Part shown: positions 53,338-62,956 of the stretch, in pieces
Layout: each line of letters begins with the position of its first letter
Numbering within the stretch: the first letter of the stretch is position 1
Position numbers and translations under genes: made by a program
The notes under the pieces: model-generated
The model's database searches: none
What the model saw: only the letters and a program-made list of their open reading frames with translations
Told to the model about the DNA's origin: nothing
Source of the DNA: Falsirhodobacter xinxiangensis
GTDB lineage: Bacteria; Pseudomonadota; Alphaproteobacteria; Rhodobacterales; Rhodobacteraceae
Direction of reading: 5' to 3'
Length of the DNA stretch: 64,000 bases
Assembly: GCF_004959935.1 (NCBI RefSeq)
Contig: NZ_SMYN01000004.1
Span: 186,001 to 250,000 of the forward strand

Positions 53338-53425
53338 GGGACTCGTTGCGGCTGCTTCCTTCCGGACCTGACCGGGTTGGCGAGGCGTTCGCCCGCGCCA
53401 ACCTCTCGGGGGGTGATATAGTCCC
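53338..53425 (-). ncRNA. ffs: Signal recognition particle 4.5S-type RNA
   Basis: On the minus strand the sequence contains the apical SRP loop GGTCCGGAAGGAAGCAGCC (reverse complement at about 53350-53368), and its ends GGGACT and AGTCCC pair to close an 88-base hairpin. This is the small bacterial SRP RNA that binds Ffh. True ends may extend a few bases. Confidence 0.9.
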
Positions 53426-53444
53426 GTAGAGGGCGGGGCGCAAG

Positions 53445-55256
53445 TCACAGATCCAGCCGGAACCGCAGGAAGCCGCGCTCGGTCGTGCCAAGCGGGGTCA
53501 GGGACAGATGCGGGACCTCGTGCAGGTGGTGGATCGCGCGTGGCGAGGTGTCGAAGGTCACGGACGTGCCCGGCATGGGCATGAACGACCAGAAGGGCGG
53601 CGCGCCCGCAGACGGGGGATGGGTCGCGATGCGGTCCATCAGCACCTCGCGCATCGTGGCGGGACCGCTCAGAACCGGCGGGCGCGGGCTGAATCCTCCG
53701 GTGCCGCCCGCGCGATAGCTGCTGGTCGCGACGTGGAACATCGCGTCGCGGTCTAGCGGTTCGCCGTTCAGGTGCAAATCGCGGATGCGGTCCGTTTGGC
53801 GGGCAAGGTCGATGCGGAATGTAAGCCCGTGGATCAGGTCGAAGTTATAGCTTGGAACCTCCGGCGGCAGCAGCGGCTGGTCGGGGATTCCCGGCTCGAT
53901 CCGGTTGAAGATCGCGGCGGCGCGTTCCAGCCAGCCCGCCACCTCGGCCCCGGACAGGCGCAGCACGGCGAAACTGTTGGGATAGCAGTAGATGTCGGTC
54001 ACATGCCGCAAGGCGATGGGGCCCGCGGGGATGTCGGTGAAATAGTCCGGCCCGCCGCGCCCCCCCGCCTTGAACGGCAACCCGGTTCCCAGCACCGGCA
54101 GCGCGTCGCCCAGCACGGCTTGGGCATGGGCGGCCCCGGCCTCGGCGATCAGGGCGACGGCGGGGGTGGGCGCGACCATGCCGAAGAAGGTGTTGAGCGG
54201 CGTCAGCGTTTCCCCCACCGGGCGGCGGGCGAAATCCACCGTCTCGTCATGGTCGGTGGCGGTGACGGCAAGGAAATCGGCATCGGGCGCGAGGCCATCG
54301 CTGCTGCGGGCATGGCAACGCCAGCCCGTCACCTGCCAGTCGCCCGGACGCAGGACCAGATCGATCACGCCCAGATGCGAGCCCCAGAAACCCGGCATCA
54401 CGGCGGGCGTTCCATGCAGCGTGCCTTGCGCGACATCCGCGCAAGCCAGCCCGTCGAACGCGGACGAGGGGAATATCTGGTGGCTGTGGCCCGCCACCAC
54501 CGCGTCGATCCCCGGAACTGCGGCCAGCGCGGCAGAGGCATTCTCGGCCCCCGCTGCCTCGCCTTCGCCCGCGATGCCGGAATGGGACAGGGCGATCACG
54601 ATATCGCATTCGCGGCGCAGGGCGGGGACGTGTTCGCGTGCGGCGGCGACGATGTCATTGGTCGTCAGCACGCCTTCCAGCACGGCGCGGTCCCAGGTCA
54701 TGATCTGCGGTGGGGCAAAACCGATGATGCCGATCCGCAGATCGTGCGCCGTCCCCGCGCCGTCGCGCACAGGGCGGGTCAGGACAGTCCATCGCGGCAG
54801 GAAAGCGGTGCCGTCCACGCGCGAGATATTGGCGGACACGAAGGGAAAGCTCGCGCTGCCCAGCACCTGCGACAGGAAATCTATGCCATAGTTGAATTCG
54901 TGATTGCCCACCGTCGCCGCGTCATAGCGCATATGGTTCATCGCCGCAGCGACGGGGTGGATGCGCCCCGCCAGCCCCCGCCCATGCGCGACCCAGTCGC
55001 CCATGGGGCTGCCCTGAAGAAAATCGCCATTGTCCAGCAGGATGCAGGTCTCGGCCTCGGCCCGTGCATCGGCGACCAACGCCGCGATCCGCGCAAGGCT
55101 TTGCGTCTGCGTCGGGCGGGCGGTGGTGTAATCCCATGGGTGGAGGTGCATGTGGATGTCGCTGGTGGCAAGAATGCGAAGGTGCACCCTGTCCTTTTGC
55201 CCGCCGGGAAGATCGCCCGAGGCGGCGACGGTCAAGTCGTTGGAATATCGGGACAT
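53445..55256 (-). CDS. 2',3'-cyclic-nucleotide phosphodiesterase/3'-nucleotidase-like protein
   Basis: A 603-residue CpdB-like enzyme: metal motifs LATSDIHMHLHPWDY, DNGDFLQGSP, GNHEFNYGID and AGHSHQIFP, then the C-terminal nucleotidase domain (CYPNSFAVLRLSG). Unlike periplasmic CpdB it has no visible signal peptide (MSRYSNDLTVAASGDLPGG), so it may be cytoplasmic. Its paralogue at 30047 does carry a signal. Confidence 0.88.
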   Translation of the reverse strand: MSRYSNDLTVAASGDLPGGQKDRVHLRILATSDIHMHLHPWDYTTARPTQTQSLARIAALVADARAEAETCILLDNGDFLQGSPMGDWVAHGRGLAGRIHPVAAAMNHMRYDAATVGNHEFNYGIDFLSQVLGSASFPFVSANISRVDGTAFLPRWTVLTRPVRDGAGTAHDLRIGIIGFAPPQIMTWDRAVLEGVLTTNDIVAAAREHVPALRRECDIVIALSHSGIAGEGEAAGAENASAALAAVPGIDAVVAGHSHQIFPSSAFDGLACADVAQGTLHGTPAVMPGFWGSHLGVIDLVLRPGDWQVTGWRCHARSSDGLAPDADFLAVTATDHDETVDFARRPVGETLTPLNTFFGMVAPTPAVALIAEAGAAHAQAVLGDALPVLGTGLPFKAGGRGGPDYFTDIPAGPIALRHVTDIYCYPNSFAVLRLSGAEVAGWLERAAAIFNRIEPGIPDQPLLPPEVPSYNFDLIHGLTFRIDLARQTDRIRDLHLNGEPLDRDAMFHVATSSYRAGGTGGFSPRPPVLSGPATMREVLMDRIATHPPSAGAPPFWSFMPMPGTSVTFDTSPRAIHHLHEVPHLSLTPLGTTERGFLRFRLDL

Positions 55257-55404
55257 CGAAATCTTTTTTCAGCAATTCCCCAAAGGTTAATCAGAAGCCG
55301 CGCAGCGAATCCAGCCCGTTCGCCGCTGTCATGGACAAACTGCCACGTTTTTGCCACTTTTCCCTGTATCCGTCCGGGCGCGGTTCGGGCGCGGGGGATA
55401 GAAG

Positions 55405-56340
55405 ATGACGGAAATTCTGGCGCTTGGCGGTTCGGGGTTGGACCGGGCGGCGACATTGCGGGCCGAGGCGGGCGCCCTTTTGGCGCAGGGCAGGGTGCTG
55501 CCCGTCTGGCGCGGCAAGGTGCTGGTGCAGGCCGGGGCGCTCTTGCGGCTTGAGGCGGGCAGCCCCGTGCTGGCGCAGGGGCAATCTACGGTGTTCCTCG
55601 GGCTGGACGACGGCACGGCCACTTTCGCGCAGGACATCTCGGACTGGTCGCCCGAAGCGGGGGCTGAAGGGATCGAGGCGGGGTTCGTCGATGCAAGCCG
55701 CCAGACCCATCCCGCGCTGGATGCCGATGCGGGCTTTGTGGAACTGCGGCAGGTGATGGCCGATCTGACACCGCGCGATGCGGAACTGGCGGCGATTGGC
55801 AAGGCGCTGACGCAATGGCATCGCAGCCATCGGTTCTGCGCGCCCTGCGGCGCCCGGTCCGCCCCCGCGATGGGCGGCTGGCAGCGCGACTGCCCCGGCT
55901 GCGGTGCCAAGCATTTTCCGCGTACCGACCCGGTCGTCATCATGCTGGTGCTGGACGGGAACCGGCTGCTTCTGGGCCGCTCGCACGGGTGGCCGGAACG
56001 GATGTATTCCTGCCTTGCCGGTTTCGTCGAACCGGGCGAGACGATTGAGGATGCCGTCCGCCGCGAGGTGCTGGAGGAGACGGGCATCGCCGTCGGCCGG
56101 GTCGAATATCTGGCCAGCCAGCCTTGGCCTTTCCCGGCGTCCCTCATGCTGGGCTGCCGCGCCGAGGCGCAAAGCCGCGAGATCCGCATCGACCCGGTGG
56201 AGATCGAGGATGCCCGCTGGGCCACCCGAGAGGAGATGTTCGCCGCCATCGCGGGAACCCACCCCGATATCGCCGCACCGCGCGCGGGGTCGATCGCTCG
56301 ATTTCTCATTTCCTCATGGCTTGCGGACCGGCTGGATTGA
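55405..56340 (+). CDS. nudC: NAD(+) diphosphatase
   Basis: A 311-residue Nudix hydrolase of NADH and NAD-capped RNA. Zinc ribbon FCAPCGAR and CPGCGAKHF, Nudix box GFVEPGETIEDAVRRE followed by EETGI, and the NudC motif SQPWPFPASLM are all present. Confidence 0.94.
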   Translation: MTEILALGGSGLDRAATLRAEAGALLAQGRVLPVWRGKVLVQAGALLRLEAGSPVLAQGQSTVFLGLDDGTATFAQDISDWSPEAGAEGIEAGFVDASRQTHPALDADAGFVELRQVMADLTPRDAELAAIGKALTQWHRSHRFCAPCGARSAPAMGGWQRDCPGCGAKHFPRTDPVVIMLVLDGNRLLLGRSHGWPERMYSCLAGFVEPGETIEDAVRREVLEETGIAVGRVEYLASQPWPFPASLMLGCRAEAQSREIRIDPVEIEDARWATREEMFAAIAGTHPDIAAPRAGSIARFLISSWLADRLD

Positions 56341-56377
56341 GGGAAAACTCCATGCAACCGCAGATGCAGGAGCGACC

Positions 56378-56836
56378 ATGAAATTCACCACCAAAAGCGA
56401 TATCGAGGCGCCGCTGGACTTTGCCTTCGCCGCGCTGACCGATTTCGACCGGTGGGAACGGTCCATCCGCAGGCGCGGTGCGACCGTAAGCCGCATCGAG
56501 ACGGAGGCCGACCCGGCCCCCGTGTGGAAGACCGAATTCACCTTTCGCGGCAAACCCCGGAGCGCCATCATCCGCCTCGTGCAAAGCGTGCCGGACAAGC
56601 GGCTGGTCTTCGTTGCGTCGGGCGCGTCGCTGGATGCGCAGACCACGCTGGACCTGATCGCGCTGACGCCCAAGCGCACGCGCCTTGCCATCGTGGCCGA
56701 GATGAAGCCCAACTCGCTGGCCGCCCGCCTGTTCATCCAGTCGCTGCGGTTGGCGCGGGGCAAGGTGCAGAAACGCTTCGACGACCGGGCGGCACAGCTG
56801 GCGGACGAGGTCAGCGACCGTTACCGCACCGTTTGA
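56378..56836 (+). CDS. SRPBCC family protein
   Basis: A 152-residue protein with the START/polyketide cyclase-like fold (KFTTKSDIEAPLDFAFAALT start, C-terminal long helix). The ligand is unknown. GGAG lies before ATG 56378. Seven bases before rpoN, so co-transcription is likely. Confidence 0.8.
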   Translation: MKFTTKSDIEAPLDFAFAALTDFDRWERSIRRRGATVSRIETEADPAPVWKTEFTFRGKPRSAIIRLVQSVPDKRLVFVASGASLDAQTTLDLIALTPKRTRLAIVAEMKPNSLAARLFIQSLRLARGKVQKRFDDRAAQLADEVSDRYRTV

Positions 56837-56843
56837 CCGGGCG

Positions 56844-58118
56844 ATGAAATCCCGCCAGCGCATAGGCATCACCCAAGGCCAGCGATTGCAGCTGAACCTT
56901 GGGCTGACCGCATCGATCCGCGTGCTGGAACTGGACGCGCCGGAACTGGCGCGCTGGCTGGAGGAGCAGGCGGCGGCCAATCCCGCGCTTCAGGTCGGCC
57001 CACCGCCGGACCCCGGTCCCGGCGAATGGCTGCCCCGCTGGAGCAATGCCTTCCGCCAGATGGGGGGCGGGCTGGAGGCCGATCTGGCGGAATCCGCCGC
57101 GCCCAGCCTCATGGCGCATGTGATGCAGGAGATTGCGCGGATCATCGGCCCCGCCCGTGACTATCGGCTGGCCGTCGCCTTGGCCGAGGCGCTGGAGCCG
57201 TCGGGGTGGCTTGGCCAGCCGCTGGACCAGATCGCCCTCGCCGCGGGGTGCGCCGAATCGGACCTGCAGGCGGTTCTGAACCAGCTTCAACAGATCGAGC
57301 CGCGCGGGTTGTTCGCCCGTTCGCTTGCCGAATGTCTGCGTCTTCAGGCCGAGGAGGAGGGGTGCCTCGACCCGGTCATGGATTTCATGCTGACCAATCT
57401 GGATCTGGTGGCGGGCGGCGCGATCGAGCGGATCGCGGCCCTGTGCGGCGCCGATGCGTCCGACATCCGCGCCCGCATCCGGGTGCTGCGGCAGTTCGAT
57501 CCCAAGCCCGGCGCGCAATTCGTGCCCGGTGCCGCCCCGACCCGAGAGCCGGACCTGATCGCACGGCGCGGTGCGAATGGCTGGGAGGTTTCGCTGAACC
57601 GTTCCTCCTTGCCCACGCTGGCCATCACCCCGACCGAAGGCGATGACGCGCGCGAGCAGGTCAAGCAGGCCCGCGCATTGGCCCGGATGGTCGAAGGGCG
57701 CAACACGACGATGCTGAACGTAGGCCGCGCGATCCTGATGCGGCAACGCGCGGCGCTGGAACACGGGCTGGCGGCGCTGGTGCCGATGACCATGGCCAGC
57801 GTGGCGGCGGACCTGTCGATGCACGAAAGCACGATCAGCCGGGTCGTGGCGGGCACCTCGGTCGATACGCCCCTGGGCACGATCTGGCTGCGGCGGCTGT
57901 TCACCGGGCGGCTGGGCGACACGCACAGCCCCGCCGCTGCCGAGGTGCGCGCGATGCTCTCGCGCCTGATCGCCGCCGAGGACCCCGCGGCGCCTTTGTC
58001 GGATGCTGCGCTTGCCGATGCGCTGGGCGCGCATCACCTGCCGGTCGCGCGCCGCACGCTGACGAAATACCGCGCCATGCTGAACATCCCCTCCGCCAGC
58101 CGCAGACGGCGAAGATAG
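56844..58118 (+). CDS. rpoN: RNA polymerase sigma-54 factor
   Basis: A 424-residue sigma factor. Glutamine/leucine-rich region I (GQRLQLNLGLTASIRVLEL), core-binding region, a DNA-binding helix-turn-helix (LSMHESTISRVVAGTSV), and the RpoN box ARRTLTKYR, followed by an Arg-rich tail (SRRRRR). Length is on the short side, as in Rhodobacter. Requires enhancer-binding activators; none is encoded beside it. Confidence 0.93.
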   Translation: MKSRQRIGITQGQRLQLNLGLTASIRVLELDAPELARWLEEQAAANPALQVGPPPDPGPGEWLPRWSNAFRQMGGGLEADLAESAAPSLMAHVMQEIARIIGPARDYRLAVALAEALEPSGWLGQPLDQIALAAGCAESDLQAVLNQLQQIEPRGLFARSLAECLRLQAEEEGCLDPVMDFMLTNLDLVAGGAIERIAALCGADASDIRARIRVLRQFDPKPGAQFVPGAAPTREPDLIARRGANGWEVSLNRSSLPTLAITPTEGDDAREQVKQARALARMVEGRNTTMLNVGRAILMRQRAALEHGLAALVPMTMASVAADLSMHESTISRVVAGTSVDTPLGTIWLRRLFTGRLGDTHSPAAAEVRAMLSRLIAAEDPAAPLSDAALADALGAHHLPVARRTLTKYRAMLNIPSASRRRRR

Positions 58119-58132
58119 GTGCAAAAAACCTC

Positions 58133-58161
58133 TTGACCTCCCCCCCGGCTGCCCATATTGG
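58133..58161 (+). promoter_or_regulatory. Promoter of tRNA-Met
   Basis: TTGACC at 58133-58138, a 17-base spacer and TATTGG at 58156-58161, about 11 bases before the tRNA. Confidence 0.55.
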
Positions 58162-58172
58162 TCCGCCCCGTT

Positions 58173-58249
58173 GGCGGAGTAGCTCAGCTGGTTAGAGCAC
58201 GGGAATCATAATCCTGGGGTCGGGGGTTCAAATCCCTCCTCCGCTACCA
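58173..58249 (+). tRNA. tRNA-Met(CAT), elongator type
   Basis: A 77-base cloverleaf: acceptor GGCGGAG/CTCCGCT, D-arm AGCTCAGCTGGTTAGAGC, anticodon CAT in ATCATAA, T-arm GGGGGTTCAAATCCC, and encoded CCA. The G1-T pair differs from the C1-A pairing of initiators, so it is an elongator. A lysidine-modified Ile tRNA cannot be fully excluded. Confidence 0.9.
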
Positions 58250-58593
58250 ACATTCCTTCGATTGCGAAGCAGCTTCGGGGCCGAAAGCCCGGCCAGAAGC
58301 AGCAACCCCGTGATCCCCATCGCAATGGCGGGGGGCAGCGGCACGGGCGCGGGCGGCGGGTCTTCCCCGCCACCACCACCCGGCGGGCGGTGCGACGTGG
58401 GAATCGGCGGCATTCCATACATCGTCGGCGGGTTATGGCGGCGCGTCAGCGGCGTGCCGGGCAGACCCGAGGTCGCCAGCGTTGCGAAAGTGGGAACCTG
58501 ATCGAAGCAGGTCAAACCGAAAGGGGGTTCGAAGCCAATGTCGGCGTGCGCGAAAAACGGCACGAAGCACATGGCCGCAGCCATTCGAAACAT
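58228..58593 (-). CDS. VPLPA-CTERM-type secreted protein overlapping tRNA-Met
   Basis: A 121-residue protein. Signal peptide MFRMAAAMCFVPFFAHA, Pro-rich region with a Gly run (HRPPGGGGGEDPPPAPVPLP), helix IAMGITGLLLLAGLSA, then KLLRNRR, which is the sorting-signal layout. Eight more residues (NVGSGGGI) follow. Most of them, with the stop, are read from the antisense of the tRNA 3' end, whose T-loop TTCA provides TGA. It may once have stopped at the basic cluster. Confidence 0.65.
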   Translation of the reverse strand: MFRMAAAMCFVPFFAHADIGFEPPFGLTCFDQVPTFATLATSGLPGTPLTRRHNPPTMYGMPPIPTSHRPPGGGGGEDPPPAPVPLPPAIAMGITGLLLLAGLSAPKLLRNRRNVGSGGGI

Positions 58594-58748
58594 CTTTAAC
58601 CTATCACTCGTAACAAATACTTAACTTTTCCAGAAATAGCGCCAGTCGGTTTGCGGATCAACTCACGATTCATTGCGGATGCCTGCAAGGGTGGACGAAA
58701 CCGCCCCCCGCACATAGGTTGGCACGATCCGAATCCGGGACAGGCCGA

Positions 58749-60422
58749 ATGACCGAAACGACCGGGACCTATCAGGTCCTTGCGCGCAAATACCGCCCCG
58801 AAACCTTCGCCGATCTGGTCGGGCAGGAGGCGATGGTCCGCACGCTGAAGAACGCCTTCGCGGCCGACCGCATCGCCCATGCCTTCGTGATGACCGGCAT
58901 CCGCGGGACGGGCAAGACGACCACTGCCCGGATCATCGCCAAGGGCCTGAACTGCACCGGCATCGACGGCAAGGGCGGCCCCACGACCGAACCTTGCGGC
59001 CAATGCGACGCCTGCCGCGCCATCACCGAAGGCCGCCATGTGGACGTGATGGAGATGGACGCCGCATCGCGCACCGGCGTGAACGACATCCGCGAGATCA
59101 CGGAGTCCGTGCACTACCGGGCCGCATCCGCGCGCTACAAGATCTATATCATCGACGAGGTTCACATGCTGTCGACCAGCGCGTTCAACGCGCTGCTGAA
59201 GACGCTGGAGGAGCCGCCCGCCCATGTGAAGTTCATCTTCGCCACCACGGAAATCCGCAAGGTTCCGGTCACGGTCCTGTCGCGCTGCCAGCGGTTCGAC
59301 CTGAAACGGATCGAGCCGGAGGTGATGATCGCCCTTCTGCGCCGCATCGCCACTGCCGAAACCGCGCAGATCACCGACGACGCGCTGGCACTGATCACGC
59401 GGGCCGCCGAAGGGTCGGCGCGGGATGCGACCAGCCTTCTGGATCAGGCGATCAGCCATGGCGCGGGCGAGACCACCGCCGATCAGGTCCGCGCGATGCT
59501 GGGGCTGGCCGACCGGGGCCGGGTGCTGGATCTGTTCGACATGGTCATGAAGGGCGACGCGGCATCCGCGCTGTCCGAGCTTTCGGCGCAATATGCCGAC
59601 GGGGCCGACCCGATGGCCGTCCTGCGCGATCTGGCCGAGATCACGCATTGGATTTCCGTCATCAAGATCACGCCCGAAGCTGCGGACGATCCGACCATCG
59701 GCCCGGACGAGCGTTCTCGCGGGTTGGAAATGGCGACCCGTCTGCCGATGCGCGTGCTGACGCGGATGTGGCAGATGCTGCTCAAATCGCTGGAGGAGGT
59801 GGCGCTGGCCCCGAACGCGATGATGGCGGCGGAAATGGCGATCATCCGGCTGACCCATGTGGCCGACCTGCCGGACCCGGAACAGCTGATGCGGCGGATC
59901 AATTCGTTGCCGCAGCCGACCCATGCGCCGGTGTCCGCGCCGCAAGGCGGGGGCGGCACCACCATGGCCCGCGCAGTGGGTGGCGGCACGGTGGCGAATG
60001 CGCTGCCCGCGACCTTCGATTCGGTGGTCGCGCTGATCCGCGACAAGCGCGACATGGTGCTGCTCAATGATGTGGAGACGGGCCTGCGGCTCGTTCGCTA
60101 TCAACCCGGCCGGATCGAGTTCGAGCCGGGGCCGGGCGCGCCGCGCGATCTGGCGGCCAAGCTGGCGCAGCGGTTGCAGGGCTGGACGGGGCAACGCTGG
60201 GGCGTCTCCATCGCCTCGGGCGGGGCGCCGACCATTGCGGAACTGCGGCAGGCCGAGGAACAGGGCGCCAGGGCCGAGGCGATGGGCCTTCCCATCGTGC
60301 AGGCGATCCTTGCCGCCTTTCCCGGCGCGACGATTGCGGATATCCGCGCCCCCGTAGCCGATGCGGCAGCCGAGGCGCTGCCCGAGGTCGAAGATGAATG
60401 GGACCCTTTCGAGGAGGATTGA
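58749..60422 (+). CDS. dnaX: DNA polymerase III subunit gamma/tau
   Basis: A 557-residue clamp-loader ATPase. VLARKYRPETFADLVGQE start, Walker A GIRGTGKTTTARI, zinc cysteines CGQCDACRAI, and sensor/Arg finger ATTEIRKVPVTVLSRCQRF. ATG 58749 is preferred to 58719. No A-run slippery site is visible, so no programmed frameshift is predicted. First of dnaX-ebfC-recR. Confidence 0.95.
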   Translation: MTETTGTYQVLARKYRPETFADLVGQEAMVRTLKNAFAADRIAHAFVMTGIRGTGKTTTARIIAKGLNCTGIDGKGGPTTEPCGQCDACRAITEGRHVDVMEMDAASRTGVNDIREITESVHYRAASARYKIYIIDEVHMLSTSAFNALLKTLEEPPAHVKFIFATTEIRKVPVTVLSRCQRFDLKRIEPEVMIALLRRIATAETAQITDDALALITRAAEGSARDATSLLDQAISHGAGETTADQVRAMLGLADRGRVLDLFDMVMKGDAASALSELSAQYADGADPMAVLRDLAEITHWISVIKITPEAADDPTIGPDERSRGLEMATRLPMRVLTRMWQMLLKSLEEVALAPNAMMAAEMAIIRLTHVADLPDPEQLMRRINSLPQPTHAPVSAPQGGGGTTMARAVGGGTVANALPATFDSVVALIRDKRDMVLLNDVETGLRLVRYQPGRIEFEPGPGAPRDLAAKLAQRLQGWTGQRWGVSIASGGAPTIAELRQAEEQGARAEAMGLPIVQAILAAFPGATIADIRAPVADAAAEALPEVEDEWDPFEED

Positions 60423-60423
60423 G

Positions 60424-60765
60424 ATGTTCGGACTTGGTGGCCTTGGCGACATGGGCAAGATGATGAAGGCTGCACAAGAGATGCAGACCAAGATGGCCGA
60501 GATGCAGGAGCAGCTTGGCAGCATCATCGTCGAAGGGACAAGCGGGGCGGGGCTTGTCAAGGCCCGCGCGACGGCAAAGGGCGAGTTGGTGGGGCTGGAC
60601 ATCGACCCGTCGATCTTCGTCGCCTCGGAAAAGGAAGTGGTCGAGGATCTGATCCTTGCCGCGATCAAGGACGCGCAGTCGAAGGCGCAGGATCGGCACC
60701 AAGCAGAAATGGGCAAGCTGACCGAAGGGCTTGGCCTTCCGGCGGGCATGAAGCTGCCCTTCTGA
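60424..60765 (+). CDS. ebfC: Nucleoid-associated protein, YbaB/EbfC family
   Basis: A 113-residue DNA-binding protein ([20 protein letters not shown] helix and [18 protein letters not shown]). Starts two bases after the dnaX stop; the dnaX-ybaB-recR order is conserved in many bacteria. Confidence 0.93.
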   Translation: MFGLGGLGDMGKMMKAAQEMQTKMAEMQEQLGSIIVEGTSGAGLVKARATAKGELVGLDIDPSIFVASEKEVVEDLILAAIKDAQSKAQDRHQAEMGKLTEGLGLPAGMKLPF

Positions 60766-60766
60766 C

Positions 60767-61360
60767 ATGGACGCCCCCGGCAATATCGAACGGCTGGTCG
60801 AGTTGATGGCCCGGCTTCCGGGTCTTGGCCCGCGTTCGGCGCGCCGGGCGGTGCTGCATATGCTGAAAAAGCGCGGGCAGGTGATGGCCCCCTTGGCGCA
60901 GGTTCTGGCCGAGGTTGCGGCTTCGGCCCGCGACTGCGCCATCTGCGGCAATATCGGCGATGCCGACATCTGCCCCATCTGCCGGGACGAGCGCCGCGCG
61001 AATGGCGAGATCTGCGTTGTGGAAAATGTCGCCGATCTTTGGGCGATGGAGCGGGGCGGGGCGTTCCGTGGCCGCTATCACGTCCTTGGCGGCACCCTGT
61101 CGGCGCTGGATTCCATCGGGCCGGAGGAACTTCGAATCCCGAAACTGGTGCAGCGCGTGGGCGACGAGAGCGCGCGCGAGGTGATCCTTGCGCTGAACGC
61201 CACGGTCGATGGGCAGACGACGGCGCATTACATCGCCGACGTTCTGGGCGCTGCGGTCAAGGTCACGTCACTGGCCCAGGGCGTGCCGATCGGGGGCGAG
61301 CTCGACTACCTTGACGATGGCACCATCGGGGCGGCGCTGCGGGCGCGGCGAGGGATCTAG
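60767..61360 (+). CDS. recR: Recombination protein RecR
   Basis: A 197-residue zinc protein of the RecFOR pathway: helix-hairpin-helix [17 protein letters not shown], zinc site [16 protein letters not shown], and a Toprim domain ([13 protein letters not shown]). Its TAG overlaps the convergent ExoD-family stop in CTAG. Confidence 0.95.
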   Translation: MDAPGNIERLVELMARLPGLGPRSARRAVLHMLKKRGQVMAPLAQVLAEVAASARDCAICGNIGDADICPICRDERRANGEICVVENVADLWAMERGGAFRGRYHVLGGTLSALDSIGPEELRIPKLVQRVGDESAREVILALNATVDGQTTAHYIADVLGAAVKVTSLAQGVPIGGELDYLDDGTIGAALRARRGI

Positions 61361-62088
61361 CTGAACGCCTCGTTCAAGAGGAACATCGCCGCCGCAATCA
61401 TCGCCCAGACCACGCCCCAGACGATCACCAGCGATACCGCGCCCAAGACCAGCCCGATCCCCACCCAAAGCCCGTCACGTTCCAGCATCCCAAGCGAGAT
61501 CAGCGTCATCGCGAAGGCGGGCAGCATGTTGCCCAGCGGGATCGGAAGCGCCAGCACGATGGCCAGCACCAGAAGCGCCGCGCCGATGAAGCGTTGCGCC
61601 ATCTCCGACACCATGAAGGTCAGGCGCGGGGCCAGCAGCTTTTCCGCGCGGCCCAGCACCGGGGTCATCTTGCCGACCAGCGCCGCGAAGGCCGACCGTT
61701 CCATCGACCGCGTGGCGATGAAGGCCGGAAGCCAGGGCAGCCGCCCCATCATCAACTGCGCCGACAGAAAGATCAGCGGCAGGCCAAGGATGCCCGACGT
61801 GCCCGGCGGCGTCGGCAGCACGTTGGGCAGCGCAAAGATCAGCAGCAGCGCCCCGAAGGCCCGCCCATCCATCGCCAGCACCAGATCCGAGATCGAGATG
61901 CGGTCGCGCGCAGGATCGTGGGCGATATCCTCCAGCACTTCGGACAGGCGTTTGCGGACGGGTTTGCGGGGGCGGCGCGGCTCGTCCTCGCCTTCCTCGA
62001 AATGCATGTCCACAGCAGGGGCGCCCGCCGCGCGCAGGCGCATGGCTTCGGCTTCTTCTTCGCTTGCGCCCTCGTGACGGTTTTCCAT
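61357..62088 (-). CDS. ExoD-family membrane protein
   Basis: A 243-residue protein: charged N-terminus ([16 protein letters not shown]), then an ExoD-like domain with [18 protein letters not shown] and several helices ([20 protein letters not shown]). ExoD affects exopolysaccharide in rhizobia; the role here is unknown. ATG 62088 follows GGAG. Confidence 0.85.
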   Translation of the reverse strand: MENRHEGASEEEAEAMRLRAAGAPAVDMHFEEGEDEPRRPRKPVRKRLSEVLEDIAHDPARDRISISDLVLAMDGRAFGALLLIFALPNVLPTPPGTSGILGLPLIFLSAQLMMGRLPWLPAFIATRSMERSAFAALVGKMTPVLGRAEKLLAPRLTFMVSEMAQRFIGAALLVLAIVLALPIPLGNMLPAFAMTLISLGMLERDGLWVGIGLVLGAVSLVIVWGVVWAMIAAAMFLLNEAFS

Positions 62089-62179
62089 GCCTGCTCCTGC
62101 CGTTGCAGGCGCAGTTTGCGGGCGGGCCGCGCCGCCCGCAAGCCGCAATCCCGTGATCATGGGCGGCGCGTTGACGCGG

Positions 62180-62956
62180 TCAGACCGAGGCCGCGTGCGG
62201 CACCAGCCACGTCCCCGCATCGGGCGGCGTGTTCACCCGCACCCGGCAGCGATAGGCGCGGGACAGGTTGGCATCGTCCAGCACCTTGGCCGGGGTGCCC
62301 TGCGCGACCATCCGGCCACCCGCCAGCAGCGCCACGCGGTCGGCGAACATCGCGGTCAGGTTCAGATCGTGCATCACCGCAACCACCCCGCCGCCCGCAT
62401 CGGCAAAGTCGCGGGCGATCTGCATGACGACAAGCTGGTGGCCGATGTCGAGGCTCGACACAGGCTCGTCCAGCAGCAGCCAGCGGGGCTGGCCGTCCAG
62501 CACCGGCTCCCACACCTGCGCCAGAACGCGGGCAAGCTGGGCGCGTTGCTGCTCGCCGCCCGACAGGTCCTGATACATGCGGCCCTCATAGCCTTGCAGC
62601 CCGACGCGGGCCAGCGACTGCTGCGCCAGATGCGCGCGGTTGGCCGAAATGCCGGAGGCGAGGCCAAGGCGCACCACCTCGATCACGGTGAAGGGAAAGG
62701 CCAGCGGGGTCGCCTGCGGCAGCACGGCGCGGATGGCGGCAAGCTGCCACGCCTTGGCATGGGCGATGTCGGTGCCGTTCATGCCGGTGCGCCCGGCGAA
62801 CGGCACTTCGGCGGTCAAGGCGCGCAGCAGGGTCGTCTTGCCCGACCCGTTCGGGCCGACGATGGCGGTCAGATGCCCCGGCAGCGCGCGGAACGATACG
62901 CCATCAAGGATGACGCGCCCGCCCAGCCGAACGTAGATGTCTTCGGCAACGATCAC
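62180..62956 (-). CDS. hmuV: Haemin/iron-siderophore ABC transporter ATP-binding protein
   Basis: A 258-residue FecE/HmuV-type ATPase: Walker A GPNGSGKTT, signature LSGGEQQRAQLARVL, Walker B WLLLDEP. Starts with GTG 62956, overlapping the permease stop (GTGA). The haem assignment is by subfamily resemblance. Confidence 0.85.
   Translation of the reverse strand: MIVAEDIYVRLGGRVILDGVSFRALPGHLTAIVGPNGSGKTTLLRALTAEVPFAGRTGMNGTDIAHAKAWQLAAIRAVLPQATPLAFPFTVIEVVRLGLASGISANRAHLAQQSLARVGLQGYEGRMYQDLSGGEQQRAQLARVLAQVWEPVLDGQPRWLLLDEPVSSLDIGHQLVVMQIARDFADAGGGVVAVMHDLNLTAMFADRVALLAGGRMVAQGTPAKVLDDANLSRAYRCRVRVNTPPDAGTWLVPHAASV

Noticed and set aside
58749-60422. Programmed frameshift in dnaX
   Set aside because: No A-run slippery heptamer is visible, and the single frame gives a complete protein.
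58596-60749. Minus-strand frame opposite dnaX and ebfC
   Set aside because: Shadow; no recognisable domain.
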